DNA of 59,669 nt from SIG603 sp964369225 (GCA_964369225.1 CAYJER010000012.1:1-59669); one strand, 5' to 3'. Shown: positions 15,554 through 24,643, counted from the first letter of the stretch. The notes: a model not told the origin generated them from the sequence alone. Numbers and translations: made by a program.

Positions 15554-16405
15554 ATGAAATCTGTTAGACTTTTACAATTATCACTTATAAAACTGTTTAC
15601 TAAGGCAAGGTTTTGGATTGGAGTAGTGTTTATTTTCTTATATATTAGACCAATGCTTACCGACTTAAGTACATACTGTGCCGAAAACGACATAAAAACA
15701 TCTGCATATATTCTTCCTCATTTATTATCACCTGCGATTTTGCTGTCTATTTTCGGCTTTGTAATTGTGCTACTTTTTAGTGATGCACCTTTTACAGAAG
15801 AAGATGAAATATATAAACTATCACGTTCAGGCAGACCATTATGGCTAATCTCTAAAATGCTATACATCTTAGCTACATCCATAATCTTCTTTATAACAAT
15901 GTTTATAATTACCCTGATATTTTTATTCCCAAATTTTTCTTTTGCTAATGTTTGGGGTGATGTGCTAAACGTGTTTAAAGAACCTATAGTAATGCTTGAT
16001 TTAGGACTAACTCCTATGCCTATAAATAGTATAATTATTGATTCATATTCTCCTATACAGGCTCTACTATATTCAGGAATGTTTTTTATATTTGCAAGTT
16101 TCACCACTGGTACAATAATGTTTGTAGTAAATTTATATACCAATCGAGTTATAGGTTCAAGCGTTGGCATATTCTTTGTATTTTTCGACTACTTTGTCAG
16201 AAATTTCGGTGGATCAAACAGCCCTGCTAGATATTTATCTCCATTCACATGGGTAGATATTTCAGGCTTTAGCAATGTAAACTACCCTACCCTACCATCT
16301 TTTGAGTATGCAGTAATTGCCTCGATAGTACTCAACCTTGTGTTATGGATAACTGCCTACTATAAATTTGGATATTCCGATGTAAACACAATCGAAGCTA
16401 TTTAA
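15554..16405 (+). CDS. Second ABC-2-like membrane protein
   Basis: A 283-residue protein with about six helices and, after helix 2, a segment (EEDEIYKLSRSGRPLWLISK) like that of its upstream neighbour, which suggests the two form a heterodimeric permease. Start ATG at 15554 behind GAGGTGTAACG, two nt after the first permease stop. An ATP-binding subunit must come from elsewhere if this is a true ABC transporter. Confidence 0.65.
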   Translation: MKSVRLLQLSLIKLFTKARFWIGVVFIFLYIRPMLTDLSTYCAENDIKTSAYILPHLLSPAILLSIFGFVIVLLFSDAPFTEEDEIYKLSRSGRPLWLISKMLYILATSIIFFITMFIITLIFLFPNFSFANVWGDVLNVFKEPIVMLDLGLTPMPINSIIIDSYSPIQALLYSGMFFIFASFTTGTIMFVVNLYTNRVIGSSVGIFFVFFDYFVRNFGGSNSPARYLSPFTWVDISGFSNVNYPTLPSFEYAVIASIVLNLVLWITAYYKFGYSDVNTIEAI

Positions 16406-16427
16406 CAAAATATAATTTATTTTTTCC

Positions 16428-16456
16428 TTGCTATTTATTACTAAATTTGATATAAT
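16428..16456 (+). promoter_or_regulatory. Promoter of the Ca/Na exchanger gene
   Basis: TTGCTA (16428-16433), 17-nt spacer, TATAAT (16451-16456), about 40 nt before the ATG. Confidence 0.75.
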
Positions 16457-16496
16457 AAAGCTTGTCAAAATTTATAAAATATAAAGGAATGAAAAT

Positions 16497-17459
16497 ATGA
16501 TCTATCTATTATACGCAGTTGTCGTAGTAGCGATAGTGTTTGTTTCCACAAAGGCCTCTAAATATGTTGATCTTTTAGAAAAAAAGACAACTCTTTCAGG
16601 TGCTTTTATCGGTGGAGTAATGCTTTCGGCTGTAACATCTTTGCCTGAACTCTTCACAAGTATTTCCGCCGCTTCTTTCCTTAATCAACCTGGTTTAAGC
16701 ATAGGAAACATACTAGGAAGCAATCTATTTAATTTGGTAATATTAGCAGTCTTGTCTCTGGTGTTTTTTAAATCATTCTCTGAATGCAGTATATCAGTCA
16801 GCCATCAAAAGACAACGGTTTTTGGTTTCTTATTGTTTTTAGCTATAATATTCAATATGTTAGGCGTACTAAACATAGAGCTAATAAACGAGGCTATTCC
16901 AATTATTAACCTTACATCTATAGTTATTGTGATTATATATATTTTAGGGGTAAGGTCAATGTCTTCTGAAAGCAGTGAAGAAGAGTCTAGCGAAGACACA
17001 GACGATATGTCACTTAAATCGGTAATCATAAGATTTGTTATAGTCAGTCTATTCATCATAGGTCTTAGCATTGTGCTAACATACCTAACAGACATGATAT
17101 CTGTAGAATTAGGCTTAGGCGCAGGACTTGCAGGAGCTTTATTCTTAGGAATTGCAACTTCACTACCAGAATTATCTTCTACAATAGCATTATTTAGAAT
17201 GAAAAGCTTTAATATAGGTGTTGGAAATGTTTTAGGAAGCAACCTATTTAACTTTGTAATCTTAGCAGTAGCGGATATTCTATATTGGGGCGATAAAGCA
17301 GTTTATGACTTTGCCGATCCTAAAAACATCAACCTATTAATATTCGGTGCAATTGCAACACCATTAGCATTTATCATTATTAAAATTAAAAACAAATACA
17401 TTAAAGCTATTTCAGCTGTTGGAATTATAGCTTGTTATATAGCGTTTTTACTTGTATAA
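16497..17459 (+). CDS. Calcium/sodium antiporter, CaCA family (YrbG-like)
   Basis: A 320-residue protein with two internally similar halves of about five helices each. Each half carries an alpha-repeat: SAVTSLPELFTS with GNILGSNLFNL (about 44-80), and GIATSLPELSST with GNVLGSNLFNF (about 218-255). The glutamates of the two SLPE motifs form the cation site in known CaCA exchangers. An acidic loop (SSESSEEESSEDTDD, about 156-170) separates the halves and faces the cytoplasm. It probably exports Ca2+ in exchange for Na+ or H+. Monocistronic with its own promoter and terminator. Confidence 0.93.
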   Translation: MIYLLYAVVVVAIVFVSTKASKYVDLLEKKTTLSGAFIGGVMLSAVTSLPELFTSISAASFLNQPGLSIGNILGSNLFNLVILAVLSLVFFKSFSECSISVSHQKTTVFGFLLFLAIIFNMLGVLNIELINEAIPIINLTSIVIVIIYILGVRSMSSESSEEESSEDTDDMSLKSVIIRFVIVSLFIIGLSIVLTYLTDMISVELGLGAGLAGALFLGIATSLPELSSTIALFRMKSFNIGVGNVLGSNLFNFVILAVADILYWGDKAVYDFADPKNINLLIFGAIATPLAFIIIKIKNKYIKAISAVGIIACYIAFLLV

Positions 17460-17466
17460 TCATCAC

Positions 17467-17503
17467 AACACCCTCTACAATTTGCGTGGAGGGTGTTTTA
17501 ATT
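17467..17503 (+). terminator. Intrinsic terminator of the exchanger gene
   Basis: AACACCCTCTAC pairs with GTGGAGGGTGTT followed by TTAATTT. Confidence 0.9.
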
Positions 17504-17514
17504 TGTTGAAATAT

Positions 17515-17726
17515 TGTAGGATGAGGTTTTCGTGCAGACGTGTCTCTTACAATTTTGGAATTAAATCTAATTCGTTAAAACATACAAATTAATGTAGGAG
17601 CGGATATTATCTAGACGTGTTGATTACGATTTTATGATTAAATTTAATTCGTTGAAACGCACAAATTAATGTAGGGGACAGGTTTTTTCCTAATCAGCAC
17701 GTCTGCACAGAGACCCTCCCCTACAA
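17515..17726. repeat. Degenerate nested TGTAGGGG repeat
   Basis: Outer TGTAGGATGAGGTTTTCGTG and GAGACCCTCCCCTACA with GCAGACGTG linkers. Inside are truncated left arms of two other types (GTAGGAGCGGATATTATC, GTAGGGGACAGG) without their right arms, so this looks like a decayed composite. Confidence 0.7.
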
Positions 17727-17776
17727 ATAAGCATTAAGATTGATTATATGCTTTAAAGTGTTTGATTAAAGAAACA

Positions 17777-17829
17777 TTTATTATTTCTGCATTCTTATTT
17801 ATTATTTCTGCATTCTTATTTATTATTTA
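17777..17829. repeat. 21-bp tandem repeat, about 2.5 copies
   Basis: Two exact copies of the unit TTTATTATTTCTGCATTCTT-A (17777-17797, 17798-17818) and a partial third. A related TTTCTGCATTCTTCATTCTG run occurs at 25940-25975. Confidence 0.8.
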
Positions 17830-17889
17830 AATAAGAAAAAACGTCCCACAAATTAATGTAGGACGCATGAAATAAAATATTAAATTAAA

Positions 17890-18050
17890 TATAAACTAGG
17901 TGTGCGATTTGCCTGCCCGGGCTACCGGGTCGAATCGCCCGTCGAGGCACTCGAGTTGAGTAGCCTTGATACAAAATTTCTCGGACGCAGGCGATAAACT
18001 GCAAATTATCAGTAACTTAGTGTGCGACTTGCCTACCAGGGCTTCCTGGT
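17890..18050. repeat. GTGTGCGA-TTGCCT repeat with short hairpins
   Basis: GTGTGCGATTTGCCTGCCCG..CGGG at 17901 and GTGTGCGACTTGCCTACCAG..CTGG at 18020 are two copies, the second touching the stop codon of the UroD-like gene. GGACGCAGGCGATAAACT between them recurs before the CpXC gene end (22860). The small hairpins (CCCGGGCTACCGGG, CCAGGGCTTCCTGG) may act as terminators. Confidence 0.6.
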
Positions 18051-19108
18051 TATCTTTTTCTTAGTTGTTCAAAAATTTCGTTATAGTATAGGGCATTTTC
18101 AACAGGAGTGTTAGCTGGAATATGGTTACCAACTGCCATAAAGAAACCTGGGCATTTTTTACCGATGTCCATACATCTCTTTACCTCGTTGTATATGTCC
18201 TCTTTTGTACCTCTTAGCAAAATTCTTGTGTCTGCATTGCCTATGAAAGAATGAGTCTTACCATATTTCTCGGCAATATAAGACATGTCAGTTGTAGGCT
18301 CTAAAACAAAGCCATTAACACCACAGTCTGCAACATCATCTATAAACTCTGTAAAGTTTCCGTCAGATGTAAATATAATCTTTTTGCCAGCTTCTCGCAA
18401 TGGAGCAAACAATTTTTTATAGTTAGGGAATACAAATTCTCTGTACCATGCTGGATTTGTAAATGCACCTGATGTCCAGCAAATGTCGTCATGAACCTTG
18501 ATTACAGGAGAATCGCAATCAGCTAATGCGTTAAAGTACTGTTGTACCCATGCTGCATATCTGTTTGTTGTCTCACCGAACGCCTTAGCATCTATACCAA
18601 GTGCCATAAGCATCATGTCCCAGCCAAATATCTCAAGCATACCAGTAACCAAACTAACGTAAATACCTGTTGTGTTGACTAAATCAGGACTTTGCTCACT
18701 TCTCATCTTGTATCTTTGGTTGTAGTGAGCCACTAGCTCTGAGTGAGGTCTAGTACCATAGATCTCTTGAGGCATAAAGTCAAAAGCATCCTCTGGGTCT
18801 TCAAATGGGCAATCAACTTCGTTATCATAATCTGTGCCACCAGACGCGTATTCTGCGTGTCCCATTTTTGTTCTACACTTATCCATCTCGTGGTTATGTG
18901 TATCAACATTCCATCTAAAGCCATAGTCCCAAGCTTTTCTGAAAGCTGCACTTGCCTTTAGTCTATCTTCTTCGCTACTATTATTATCAACATTAATTCC
19001 TGTAACTGCCTTAATTAAATCCCAGTGAGTATCAGCTGAATACTCTGTTCTAGGAACTAAGTCAGTCATTTCAAGATTAATTGCCGCCATTCCGTATGAG
19101 TATGACAT
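18050..19108 (-). CDS. Uroporphyrinogen decarboxylase-fold protein (URO-D/MtaA-like)
   Basis: A 352-residue protein. C-terminal segments (KVHDDICWTSGAFTNP, PLREAGKKIIFTSDGNFTEF, NGFVLEPTTDMSYIAEKYGK, GNADTRIL) fit the URO-D TIM-barrel family, which includes heme HemE and corrinoid methyltransferases such as MtaA. True HemE is unlikely: the arginine-rich N-terminal HemE motif is absent and no heme genes are near. A methyltransferase or an uncharacterised role is possible. The start at 19108 has GGAG 8 nt upstream; an in-frame GTG at 19117 overlaps that SD. Last gene of the pyrG operon. Confidence 0.78.
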   Translation of the reverse strand: MSYSYGMAAINLEMTDLVPRTEYSADTHWDLIKAVTGINVDNNSSEEDRLKASAAFRKAWDYGFRWNVDTHNHEMDKCRTKMGHAEYASGGTDYDNEVDCPFEDPEDAFDFMPQEIYGTRPHSELVAHYNQRYKMRSEQSPDLVNTTGIYVSLVTGMLEIFGWDMMLMALGIDAKAFGETTNRYAAWVQQYFNALADCDSPVIKVHDDICWTSGAFTNPAWYREFVFPNYKKLFAPLREAGKKIIFTSDGNFTEFIDDVADCGVNGFVLEPTTDMSYIAEKYGKTHSFIGNADTRILLRGTKEDIYNEVKRCMDIGKKCPGFFMAVGNHIPANTPVENALYYNEIFEQLRKR

Positions 19109-19169
19109 TTGTATCACTCCTATATGTTTTTTTTGTATTTTAACACATTATTACATAAAAAGCAATAGT

Positions 19170-19715
19170 TTAAACGACATTTCCACATAAAACTTTTTCT
19201 ATGTGATTAAGTGTGAACTCTGTAGCCTCTTTACTATTAAAAGTAGCCACAGCATTTCTATACACTACAACCTTGTAGCCTAGATTAAATGCAGAAATTG
19301 CGGTATGCAGAATACAAATATCTGAACAAACTCCAACAAGGTGAATTTCTTGTATATTTCTCTCTTTAAGTTTAAGGTCTAGGCTTGTGCCAAAAAAAGA
19401 AGAATACTTATACTTGTCAATTTTAATCAATTGACTTTTATCTATATTTCCTACAGCCTCTTTTACCTTGCCATAAAGCGCTCTACCCTGTTCATTATAA
19501 CAATGCAGAGGGAAAATATTTCTCTCTGCATCATATATATTTTCTTCTTCATGTTTATCGGTGCAAGTGATAATACAATCACCATTAACACCAAAATCAT
19601 TAACAAGTGTTGATATTTGATTTTCGATAACTTGCCCTTGTTCTCCAAGAGTCAGTCTTCCATCATCCGCAATAAAGTCATTAACGTAGTCAATAACTAA
19701 TAAAGCCCTATTCAT
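19170..19715 (-). CDS. Cysteine hydrolase, isochorismatase/nicotinamidase family
   Basis: A 181-residue protein with the catalytic triad elements of the family: Asp 9 in LLVIDYVNDF, a Lys in IKIDKYKYSSFFGT (about 99-103), and the nucleophilic Cys in VGVCSDICIL followed by the usual cis-peptide region. CTDKHEEEN resembles the metal/substrate segment of nicotinamidases. Likely reaction: nicotinamide to nicotinate for NAD salvage, though related amidases cannot be excluded. The start codon overlaps the dapL stop by one nt (TAATG), so translation is probably coupled. Confidence 0.85.
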   Translation of the reverse strand: MNRALLVIDYVNDFIADDGRLTLGEQGQVIENQISTLVNDFGVNGDCIITCTDKHEEENIYDAERNIFPLHCYNEQGRALYGKVKEAVGNIDKSQLIKIDKYKYSSFFGTSLDLKLKERNIQEIHLVGVCSDICILHTAISAFNLGYKVVVYRNAVATFNSKEATEFTLNHIEKVLCGNVV

Positions 19716-20896
19716 TAGAATTTAAGAGCCTTAAATCTTCTCATAGCTTCTACTGTATTCTCTTTAGTGTTAAAGGCTGTAAGTCTAAAGTAACCCTCGC
19801 CTTGCTCACCAAAGCCAGCACCAGGAGTACCAACAACGTTAGCCTCTGATAATAGCTTGTGGAAGAAATCCCATGAACCTAAGTTGTTAGGGCATTTTAG
19901 CCAGATATAAGGTGAGTTTTGTCCACCAGTGAACCATACACCCATCTCAGTTAATGTATCTGCAATTATCTTTGCGTTCTCTGCATAGTAAGCAACATTT
20001 GCCTTAATTTGGCTCATGCCCTCTTCACTAAATACAGCGGCTGCACCTTTTTGAACGATATATGGAACACCGTTAAACTTTGTTGTTTGACGACGTAACC
20101 ATAGTTTGTTAAGAGAAGTACCCTCTCTCTCTAACTCATGAGGAACTACAGTGTAACCACATCTTGTACCAGTGAAACCAGCAGTCTTTGAAAGTGAGCA
20201 GAACTCGATAGCACAAGTTCTAGCGCCTTCTATCTCAAAAATGCTTGTAGGAAGTGTAGCATCTGTTACGAAAACCTCGTAAGCGCTGTCAAAAAGAATT
20301 ACAGCATCATTTTTATTAGCAAAGTCAACCCATGCCTTTAGTTGCTCTTTATTGTAAACAGCACCAGTTGGGTTATTTGGTGAACAAAGGTAGATTATGT
20401 CTGCCTTAACTTCATCGTTTGGCATTGGTAGGAAGTTATTCTCGGCAGTGCCTGCAATATAAACTATCTCTCTGCCCGCCATAATGTTTGTATCAACATA
20501 AACAGGGTATACAGGGTCTGGAACTAGCACAACATTGTCTGTTGCAAATATATCAAGAATATTACCAACGTCGCTTTTTGCTCCGTCACTAATAAATATT
20601 TCGTCTGTTTTAAGCTCTACAGATTTTTTAGCATAATAGTCACGCACTGTATCTCTTAAGAAAGCATAACCTTGCTCGTCACCGTAGCCTTTAAAGCTTT
20701 CTCTAACGCCCATCTCTTCACTTGCTTCTTTAAGAGCGTTTACAACCGCTGGAACAAGTGGCAGTGTAACGTCGCCTATACCCATTTTAATTATATCAGC
20801 CTCTGGGTTAGCCTCTTTAAACTCATTTACAGCCTTGTTAATCATTGGGAATAGATAACTTGCCTTTAGGTTTAGATAATTACTATTAATCTTCAT
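19715..20896 (-). CDS. dapL: LL-diaminopimelate aminotransferase
   Basis: A 393-residue class I/II aminotransferase with KMGIGDVTLPL near the N-terminus, CSPNNPTGAVY, DSAYEVF and the PLP lysine in SLSKTAGFTGTRCGY. Full-length similarity is to DapL, which converts tetrahydrodipicolinate directly to LL-diaminopimelate for peptidoglycan and lysine. It starts 9 nt after the pyrG stop (AAGGTG SD within that junction) and overlaps the hydrolase start. This is the short DAP pathway used by many Clostridia. Confidence 0.95.
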   Translation of the reverse strand: MKINSNYLNLKASYLFPMINKAVNEFKEANPEADIIKMGIGDVTLPLVPAVVNALKEASEEMGVRESFKGYGDEQGYAFLRDTVRDYYAKKSVELKTDEIFISDGAKSDVGNILDIFATDNVVLVPDPVYPVYVDTNIMAGREIVYIAGTAENNFLPMPNDEVKADIIYLCSPNNPTGAVYNKEQLKAWVDFANKNDAVILFDSAYEVFVTDATLPTSIFEIEGARTCAIEFCSLSKTAGFTGTRCGYTVVPHELEREGTSLNKLWLRRQTTKFNGVPYIVQKGAAAVFSEEGMSQIKANVAYYAENAKIIADTLTEMGVWFTGGQNSPYIWLKCPNNLGSWDFFHKLLSEANVVGTPGAGFGEQGEGYFRLTAFNTKENTVEAMRRFKALKF

Positions 20897-20905
20897 AAAA
20901 ACACC

Positions 20906-22513
20906 TTAATCTTTCATATTAATATTTTGAGCAGCTTTTAAAAGTCCTACAAACAGTGGATGAGGTTTATTAGGTCTACTTTTAAACTCTGGGTGATATT
21001 GAACGCCAACAAAGAAATTATTTGTTGGAACTTCAACCGCCTCTACAAGGCTCTCACTAGGAGACACACCTGCAAAAACTAAACCTTTAGCTGCCATTAA
21101 CTCTTTATATTCATTGTTAAACTCAAATCTATGTCTATGTCTCTCGCTTATTTCGTTAGAGCCATATAGTTTCTCTAGTAAAGTGCCTGCCTTAACAACA
21201 CAAGGATACGCTCCAAGTCTCATAGTTCCACCCTTTTGAGTTACCTCTAATTGCTCTGGAATATAGTCAATAACCTTATTCTTTGAGTTCACACTAAACT
21301 CGCCTGAATGAGCATCTGTAAGTCCGCAAACATTTCTAGCGTACTCAATAACTGCAATTTGCATACCAAGGCAAATTCCAAGATACGGAATATTGTTTTC
21401 TCTTGCATATTTACAAGCAGTAATTTTACCCTCAATGCCCCTGTCGCCAAATCCACCAGGAAGAACCATTCCGTCAATACCCTTAAGTTTTTCGACAACT
21501 GTGCCATCGTTTAGGTCTTCACAGTCAACCCAACGGATATTCACCTTAGAACTCAAATTATAACCTGCATGGTTTAGACTTTCGATAATTGATAAATAAG
21601 CGTCATGTAGTTGCACATATTTTCCAACAATTGCAATTTCAGTAGTTTTCTCTCTGTTTGCAATTCTCTTAGTCATGTCGATCCATTCAGTTAAGTCAGC
21701 CTTAGGAGCAGAAATATTAAGCTCACGGCATACAACCTCGTCAAGACCATTCTCATGAAGCATTAAAGGTGCTTCATATAGGCTAGGAAGTGTAAGGTTT
21801 TCAATTACGCAGTCTGATTTAACATTACAGAAAAGTGAAATTTTCTCTTTAATTCCCATGCCCAAAGGCTCGTCCGCTCTAGCTATAATAATATTAGGAG
21901 AAATACCTAACGCCCTTAACTCTTTAACTGAGTGTTGTGTAGGTTTTGATTTATGCTCTTCTGAACCTCTTAAATAAGGCACTAGAGTAACATGGATAAA
22001 TAGGCAATTGCCTGCTCCTTGCTCAAGAGAAATTTGACGAATAGCCTCTAGGAAAGGTTGGCTTTCGATATCGCCAGTTGTTCCGCCGATTTCTGTTATA
22101 AGTACATCTGCACCACTATTTTTTGAACTAGCATAAATAAAATTCTTAATTTCGCCTGTTATATGTGGGATAACTTGAACTGTTTGACCTAAGTAGTTAC
22201 CCTCTCTCTCTCTGTTTAAAACATTCCAATAAACTTTACCAGATGTTAGGTTAGAAAGTTTATTCAAATTAACATCAATAAATCTTTCATAGTGTCCTAA
22301 ATCCAAATCAGTTTCTGCTCCGTCATCTGTTACGAAGACTTCACCATGTTGGAGAGGACTCATAGTACCAGGATCAACATTCATATAAGGGTCTAATTTT
22401 TGTGCAGCAACACTCAAACCCCTTTGTTTTAAAAGTCTTCCCAACGAAGCAGCCGTTATGCCTTTTCCAAGACCAGAAACTACTCCACCTGTAACAAAAA
22501 TAAATTTTTTCAT
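20906..22513 (-). CDS. pyrG: CTP synthase
   Basis: A 535-residue enzyme. The N-terminal synthetase domain begins KKFIFVTGGVVSGLGKG (nucleotide loop). The C-terminal glutaminase domain has the nucleophile in LGICLGMQ and the final H and E in QYHPEF. It makes CTP from UTP, ATP and glutamine. The start at 22513 follows GAGGTTATTATTTT; an open frame extends 27 codons upstream over the promoter. No C-run at the transcription start suggests that the Bacillus-type reiterative transcription control is absent. Leads the pyrG-dapL-hydrolase-UroD operon. Confidence 0.97.
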   Translation of the reverse strand: MKKFIFVTGGVVSGLGKGITAASLGRLLKQRGLSVAAQKLDPYMNVDPGTMSPLQHGEVFVTDDGAETDLDLGHYERFIDVNLNKLSNLTSGKVYWNVLNREREGNYLGQTVQVIPHITGEIKNFIYASSKNSGADVLITEIGGTTGDIESQPFLEAIRQISLEQGAGNCLFIHVTLVPYLRGSEEHKSKPTQHSVKELRALGISPNIIIARADEPLGMGIKEKISLFCNVKSDCVIENLTLPSLYEAPLMLHENGLDEVVCRELNISAPKADLTEWIDMTKRIANREKTTEIAIVGKYVQLHDAYLSIIESLNHAGYNLSSKVNIRWVDCEDLNDGTVVEKLKGIDGMVLPGGFGDRGIEGKITACKYARENNIPYLGICLGMQIAVIEYARNVCGLTDAHSGEFSVNSKNKVIDYIPEQLEVTQKGGTMRLGAYPCVVKAGTLLEKLYGSNEISERHRHRFEFNNEYKELMAAKGLVFAGVSPSESLVEAVEVPTNNFFVGVQYHPEFKSRPNKPHPLFVGLLKAAQNINMKD

Positions 22514-22564
22514 AAAATAATAACCTCTATAATATTTATAACAGTTTCTTTCTTCTAATAACAG

Positions 22565-22594
22565 ATTATACCATATATATACATATTTAGTCAA
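22565..22594 (-). promoter_or_regulatory. Promoter of the pyrG operon
   Basis: Minus-strand TTGACT (22594-22589), 18-nt spacer, TATAAT (22570-22565). Confidence 0.83.
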
Positions 22595-22703
22595 CCAAAA
22601 CAGAGAATGTTTTTTTGAGTTCAGAGTTCAATTGAAAACCCTTATATGGATAAAAACTAAATTTGTTAAAATATTGTACGGGATGGTCTCTTAGGAATAT
22701 TAT

Positions 22704-22784
22704 TGTAGGGGCGACCCTGTGTGGTCACCCGCAGGTTTAGCAATATTCCTAGTTTTCGGGCGACCACACAGGGTCGCCCCTACA
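22704..22784. repeat. Foldback repeat, GGCGACCCTGTGTGGTC arm type, 81 nt
   Basis: TGTAGGGGCGACCCTGTGTG and its reverse complement flank a loop with TTTAGCAATATTCCTAG. The same arms occur at 25797-25877 with the loop in opposite orientation. Confidence 0.87.
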
Positions 22785-22901
22785 ATAGTTTGTAAGTTTT
22801 AACGAATTAGTTTTAAAGCATGTTTATTCCCCATACATAACTAATTCATTCTAAACTAGAACGCAGGCGATAAACTACAATCTATTTCTAAACTTGATGT
22901 G

Positions 22902-22953
22902 CGAATTGCCTGTCGGGGCTTCCCGACCGAATTGCCTGTCGGGGCTTCCCGAC
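22902..22953. repeat. 26-bp tandem duplication at the CpXC gene end
   Basis: CGAATTGCCTGTCGGGGCTT-CCCGAC occurs twice without interruption (22902-22927, 22928-22953). Each unit contains the hairpin GTCGGGGCTTCCCGAC. The last base is also the last base of the stop codon. Related to 17890-18050. Confidence 0.85.
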
Positions 22954-23573
22954 TAGCCGAGTTTATATTTTTCTAAAAGTTCACTTGCGAGTGTAGGACC
23001 AACTCTTAAAAATATATTTTCCTCTTTAAATTCGGTTATGTTTAAAACCTCTAAAGATTGATTATACACTTCAATATTTACCTTGTGATAGCTGTAATCG
23101 GTGTCTCCTGTGACTATAACCGCAAATTCTAGGTCATTGCCATCGATTTTACAGAAATAAGCCTTAATTCTTTTCCCCTGATTTTGTTTTTCAAGCATAC
23201 TACAAAGTGCAACCTTTGCAATTTCAAGGGCTACATCATTAAGTTTTGCATCAAGCACAAGTATTTTCTCTTTAAGCTCTGCTAGGCTTTTCACTCTTCT
23301 TTTTGTTGTATCCTCTAGTTCCTCTGTAGATACAAGTGTATCCGCCACTCCAGCCTTTGGAGTAAATGTAATACAATAATTCTTTTGAGGGTCATGATAA
23401 AGCATTTGATAAAGCATTTGAGAAGTATAACTACAAGACTCACAAACAGTATCAAAAATAGTTTCTTTTAAAATTTCCGCCTTAAGCTCAGGCTCAAGAG
23501 CATTGTTTATACATGAATAAATCTTCATTGGAAATTTTTCACTACATTTAGGACAAACAACTTTTTTCTCCAT
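22953..23573 (-). CDS. CpXC domain protein
   Basis: A 206-residue protein whose N-terminal part has VVCPKCSEKFPMKIYSCIN, then CESCSYTSQMLYQMLYHDPQ, fitting the CpXC domain (paired CPxC cysteines, probably zinc-binding). The rest (about 90-206) is a helix-strand region without a recognised domain. Function unknown. It lies 26 nt downstream of mnmA and is probably co-transcribed. The stop abuts a 26-bp tandem hairpin repeat that may terminate transcription. Confidence 0.8.
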   Translation of the reverse strand: MEKKVVCPKCSEKFPMKIYSCINNALEPELKAEILKETIFDTVCESCSYTSQMLYQMLYHDPQKNYCITFTPKAGVADTLVSTEELEDTTKRRVKSLAELKEKILVLDAKLNDVALEIAKVALCSMLEKQNQGKRIKAYFCKIDGNDLEFAVIVTGDTDYSYHKVNIEVYNQSLEVLNITEFKEENIFLRVGPTLASELLEKYKLG

Positions 23574-23599
23574 AACTTTTCTCTACCTCTTCTCTACCT

Positions 23600-24643
23600 T
23601 CATATAATTATACCTCCACCAAGAACCGTGTCGCCGTCATAAAAAACAGCCGACTGCCCTGGGGATATAAATTTTTGTTCTTCTTCAAATTCAATCAACA
23701 ATTTTTCTTTAGTTCCAGTTATAACTGCCTTTACAGGTTTCGCCCTAAATCTTGTCTTAACTAAAACTTGTTTTCCAAAGACTTCTTCATTGATAAAATG
23801 AGGATTTTCAACCTCTACACTCTTTACAATTCCATGTTCAGCAGGAGCCAAGCACACTGTATTGTTTTTAGCATCTATAAAACTGACATAACGTCTTTCG
23901 CCTAAAGCAATTCCAAGACCTCTTCTTTGCCCCACTGTATACCTGTATATACCCTTGTGAGTGCCTAAAATTTTTCCATTTTCGTCTATAAAGTTGCCTT
24001 TAGGGCAAGTTTCATTTGATATACTATCTATAAAAGAAACATAATCACCATTTTTAACAAAACAAATGTCTTGACTATCCGACTTCATGGCAACAGGTAA
24101 GTCATATTCTAATGCCATTTTTCTGGTCTCTAATTTTTCGCCAATTAATGGAAACATGCAGTGCGAAAGTTGATTTTGTGTCATTGTATAAAGAAAATAG
24201 CTTTGATCTTTTTGGCTTTCAGCCTTTTTAAGATAATACTGCTCATTTTGTTTTTCTATTCTGGCATAATGTCCAGTCGCAATTAAATCACAACCTAAAC
24301 CCAGTGAAAAATCTAACATTTTTCCAAATTTCATAGTCTTATTGCAAACAATACAAGGGTTAGGAGTTCTAGCATTTCTATATTCACTTATAAAATTATC
24401 TATAACTATATTCTTAAATTCATCTCTAAAATCTACAACATGGTGTTTAATTCCAATTTTTTCGCAGACTGCCAGTGCATCATTTGCCTCTTTGTATAAT
24501 TCTTCATTGTCTTTAGCAGTAAGGCAAGGCTTTAATATCATGGTAACCCCTATTACGTCATGACCTGCATTTTTAAGCAAAAGGGCAGTTACCGAGCTAT
24601 CAACGCCACCGCTCATGCCAACAGCAATTTTTTTTCTATCCAT
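23600..24643 (-). CDS. mnmA: tRNA 2-thiouridylase MnmA
   Basis: A 347-residue enzyme with the PP-loop VGMSGGVDSSVTALLL (about 7-22), catalytic cysteine in NPCIVCNKTMKFG, partner cysteine in SDSQDICFV, and the GIYRYTVGQRRGLGI signature. It adds sulfur to U34 of tRNA-Lys, -Glu and -Gln in the cytoplasm, using sulfur relayed from a cysteine desulfurase. Length is slightly short but complete. Divergent from spoVAE. Confidence 0.96.
   Translation of the reverse strand: MDRKKIAVGMSGGVDSSVTALLLKNAGHDVIGVTMILKPCLTAKDNEELYKEANDALAVCEKIGIKHHVVDFRDEFKNIVIDNFISEYRNARTPNPCIVCNKTMKFGKMLDFSLGLGCDLIATGHYARIEKQNEQYYLKKAESQKDQSYFLYTMTQNQLSHCMFPLIGEKLETRKMALEYDLPVAMKSDSQDICFVKNGDYVSFIDSISNETCPKGNFIDENGKILGTHKGIYRYTVGQRRGLGIALGERRYVSFIDAKNNTVCLAPAEHGIVKSVEVENPHFINEEVFGKQVLVKTRFRAKPVKAVITGTKEKLLIEFEEEQKFISPGQSAVFYDGDTVLGGGIII

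Noticed and set aside
18050..19108. Naming the URO-D-fold protein hemE
   Set aside because: The characteristic N-terminal HemE arginine motif is absent and no other heme genes are nearby.
22514..22594. A 27-residue N-terminal extension of CTP synthase
   Set aside because: It spans the promoter, and the family start with a good SD is at 22513.
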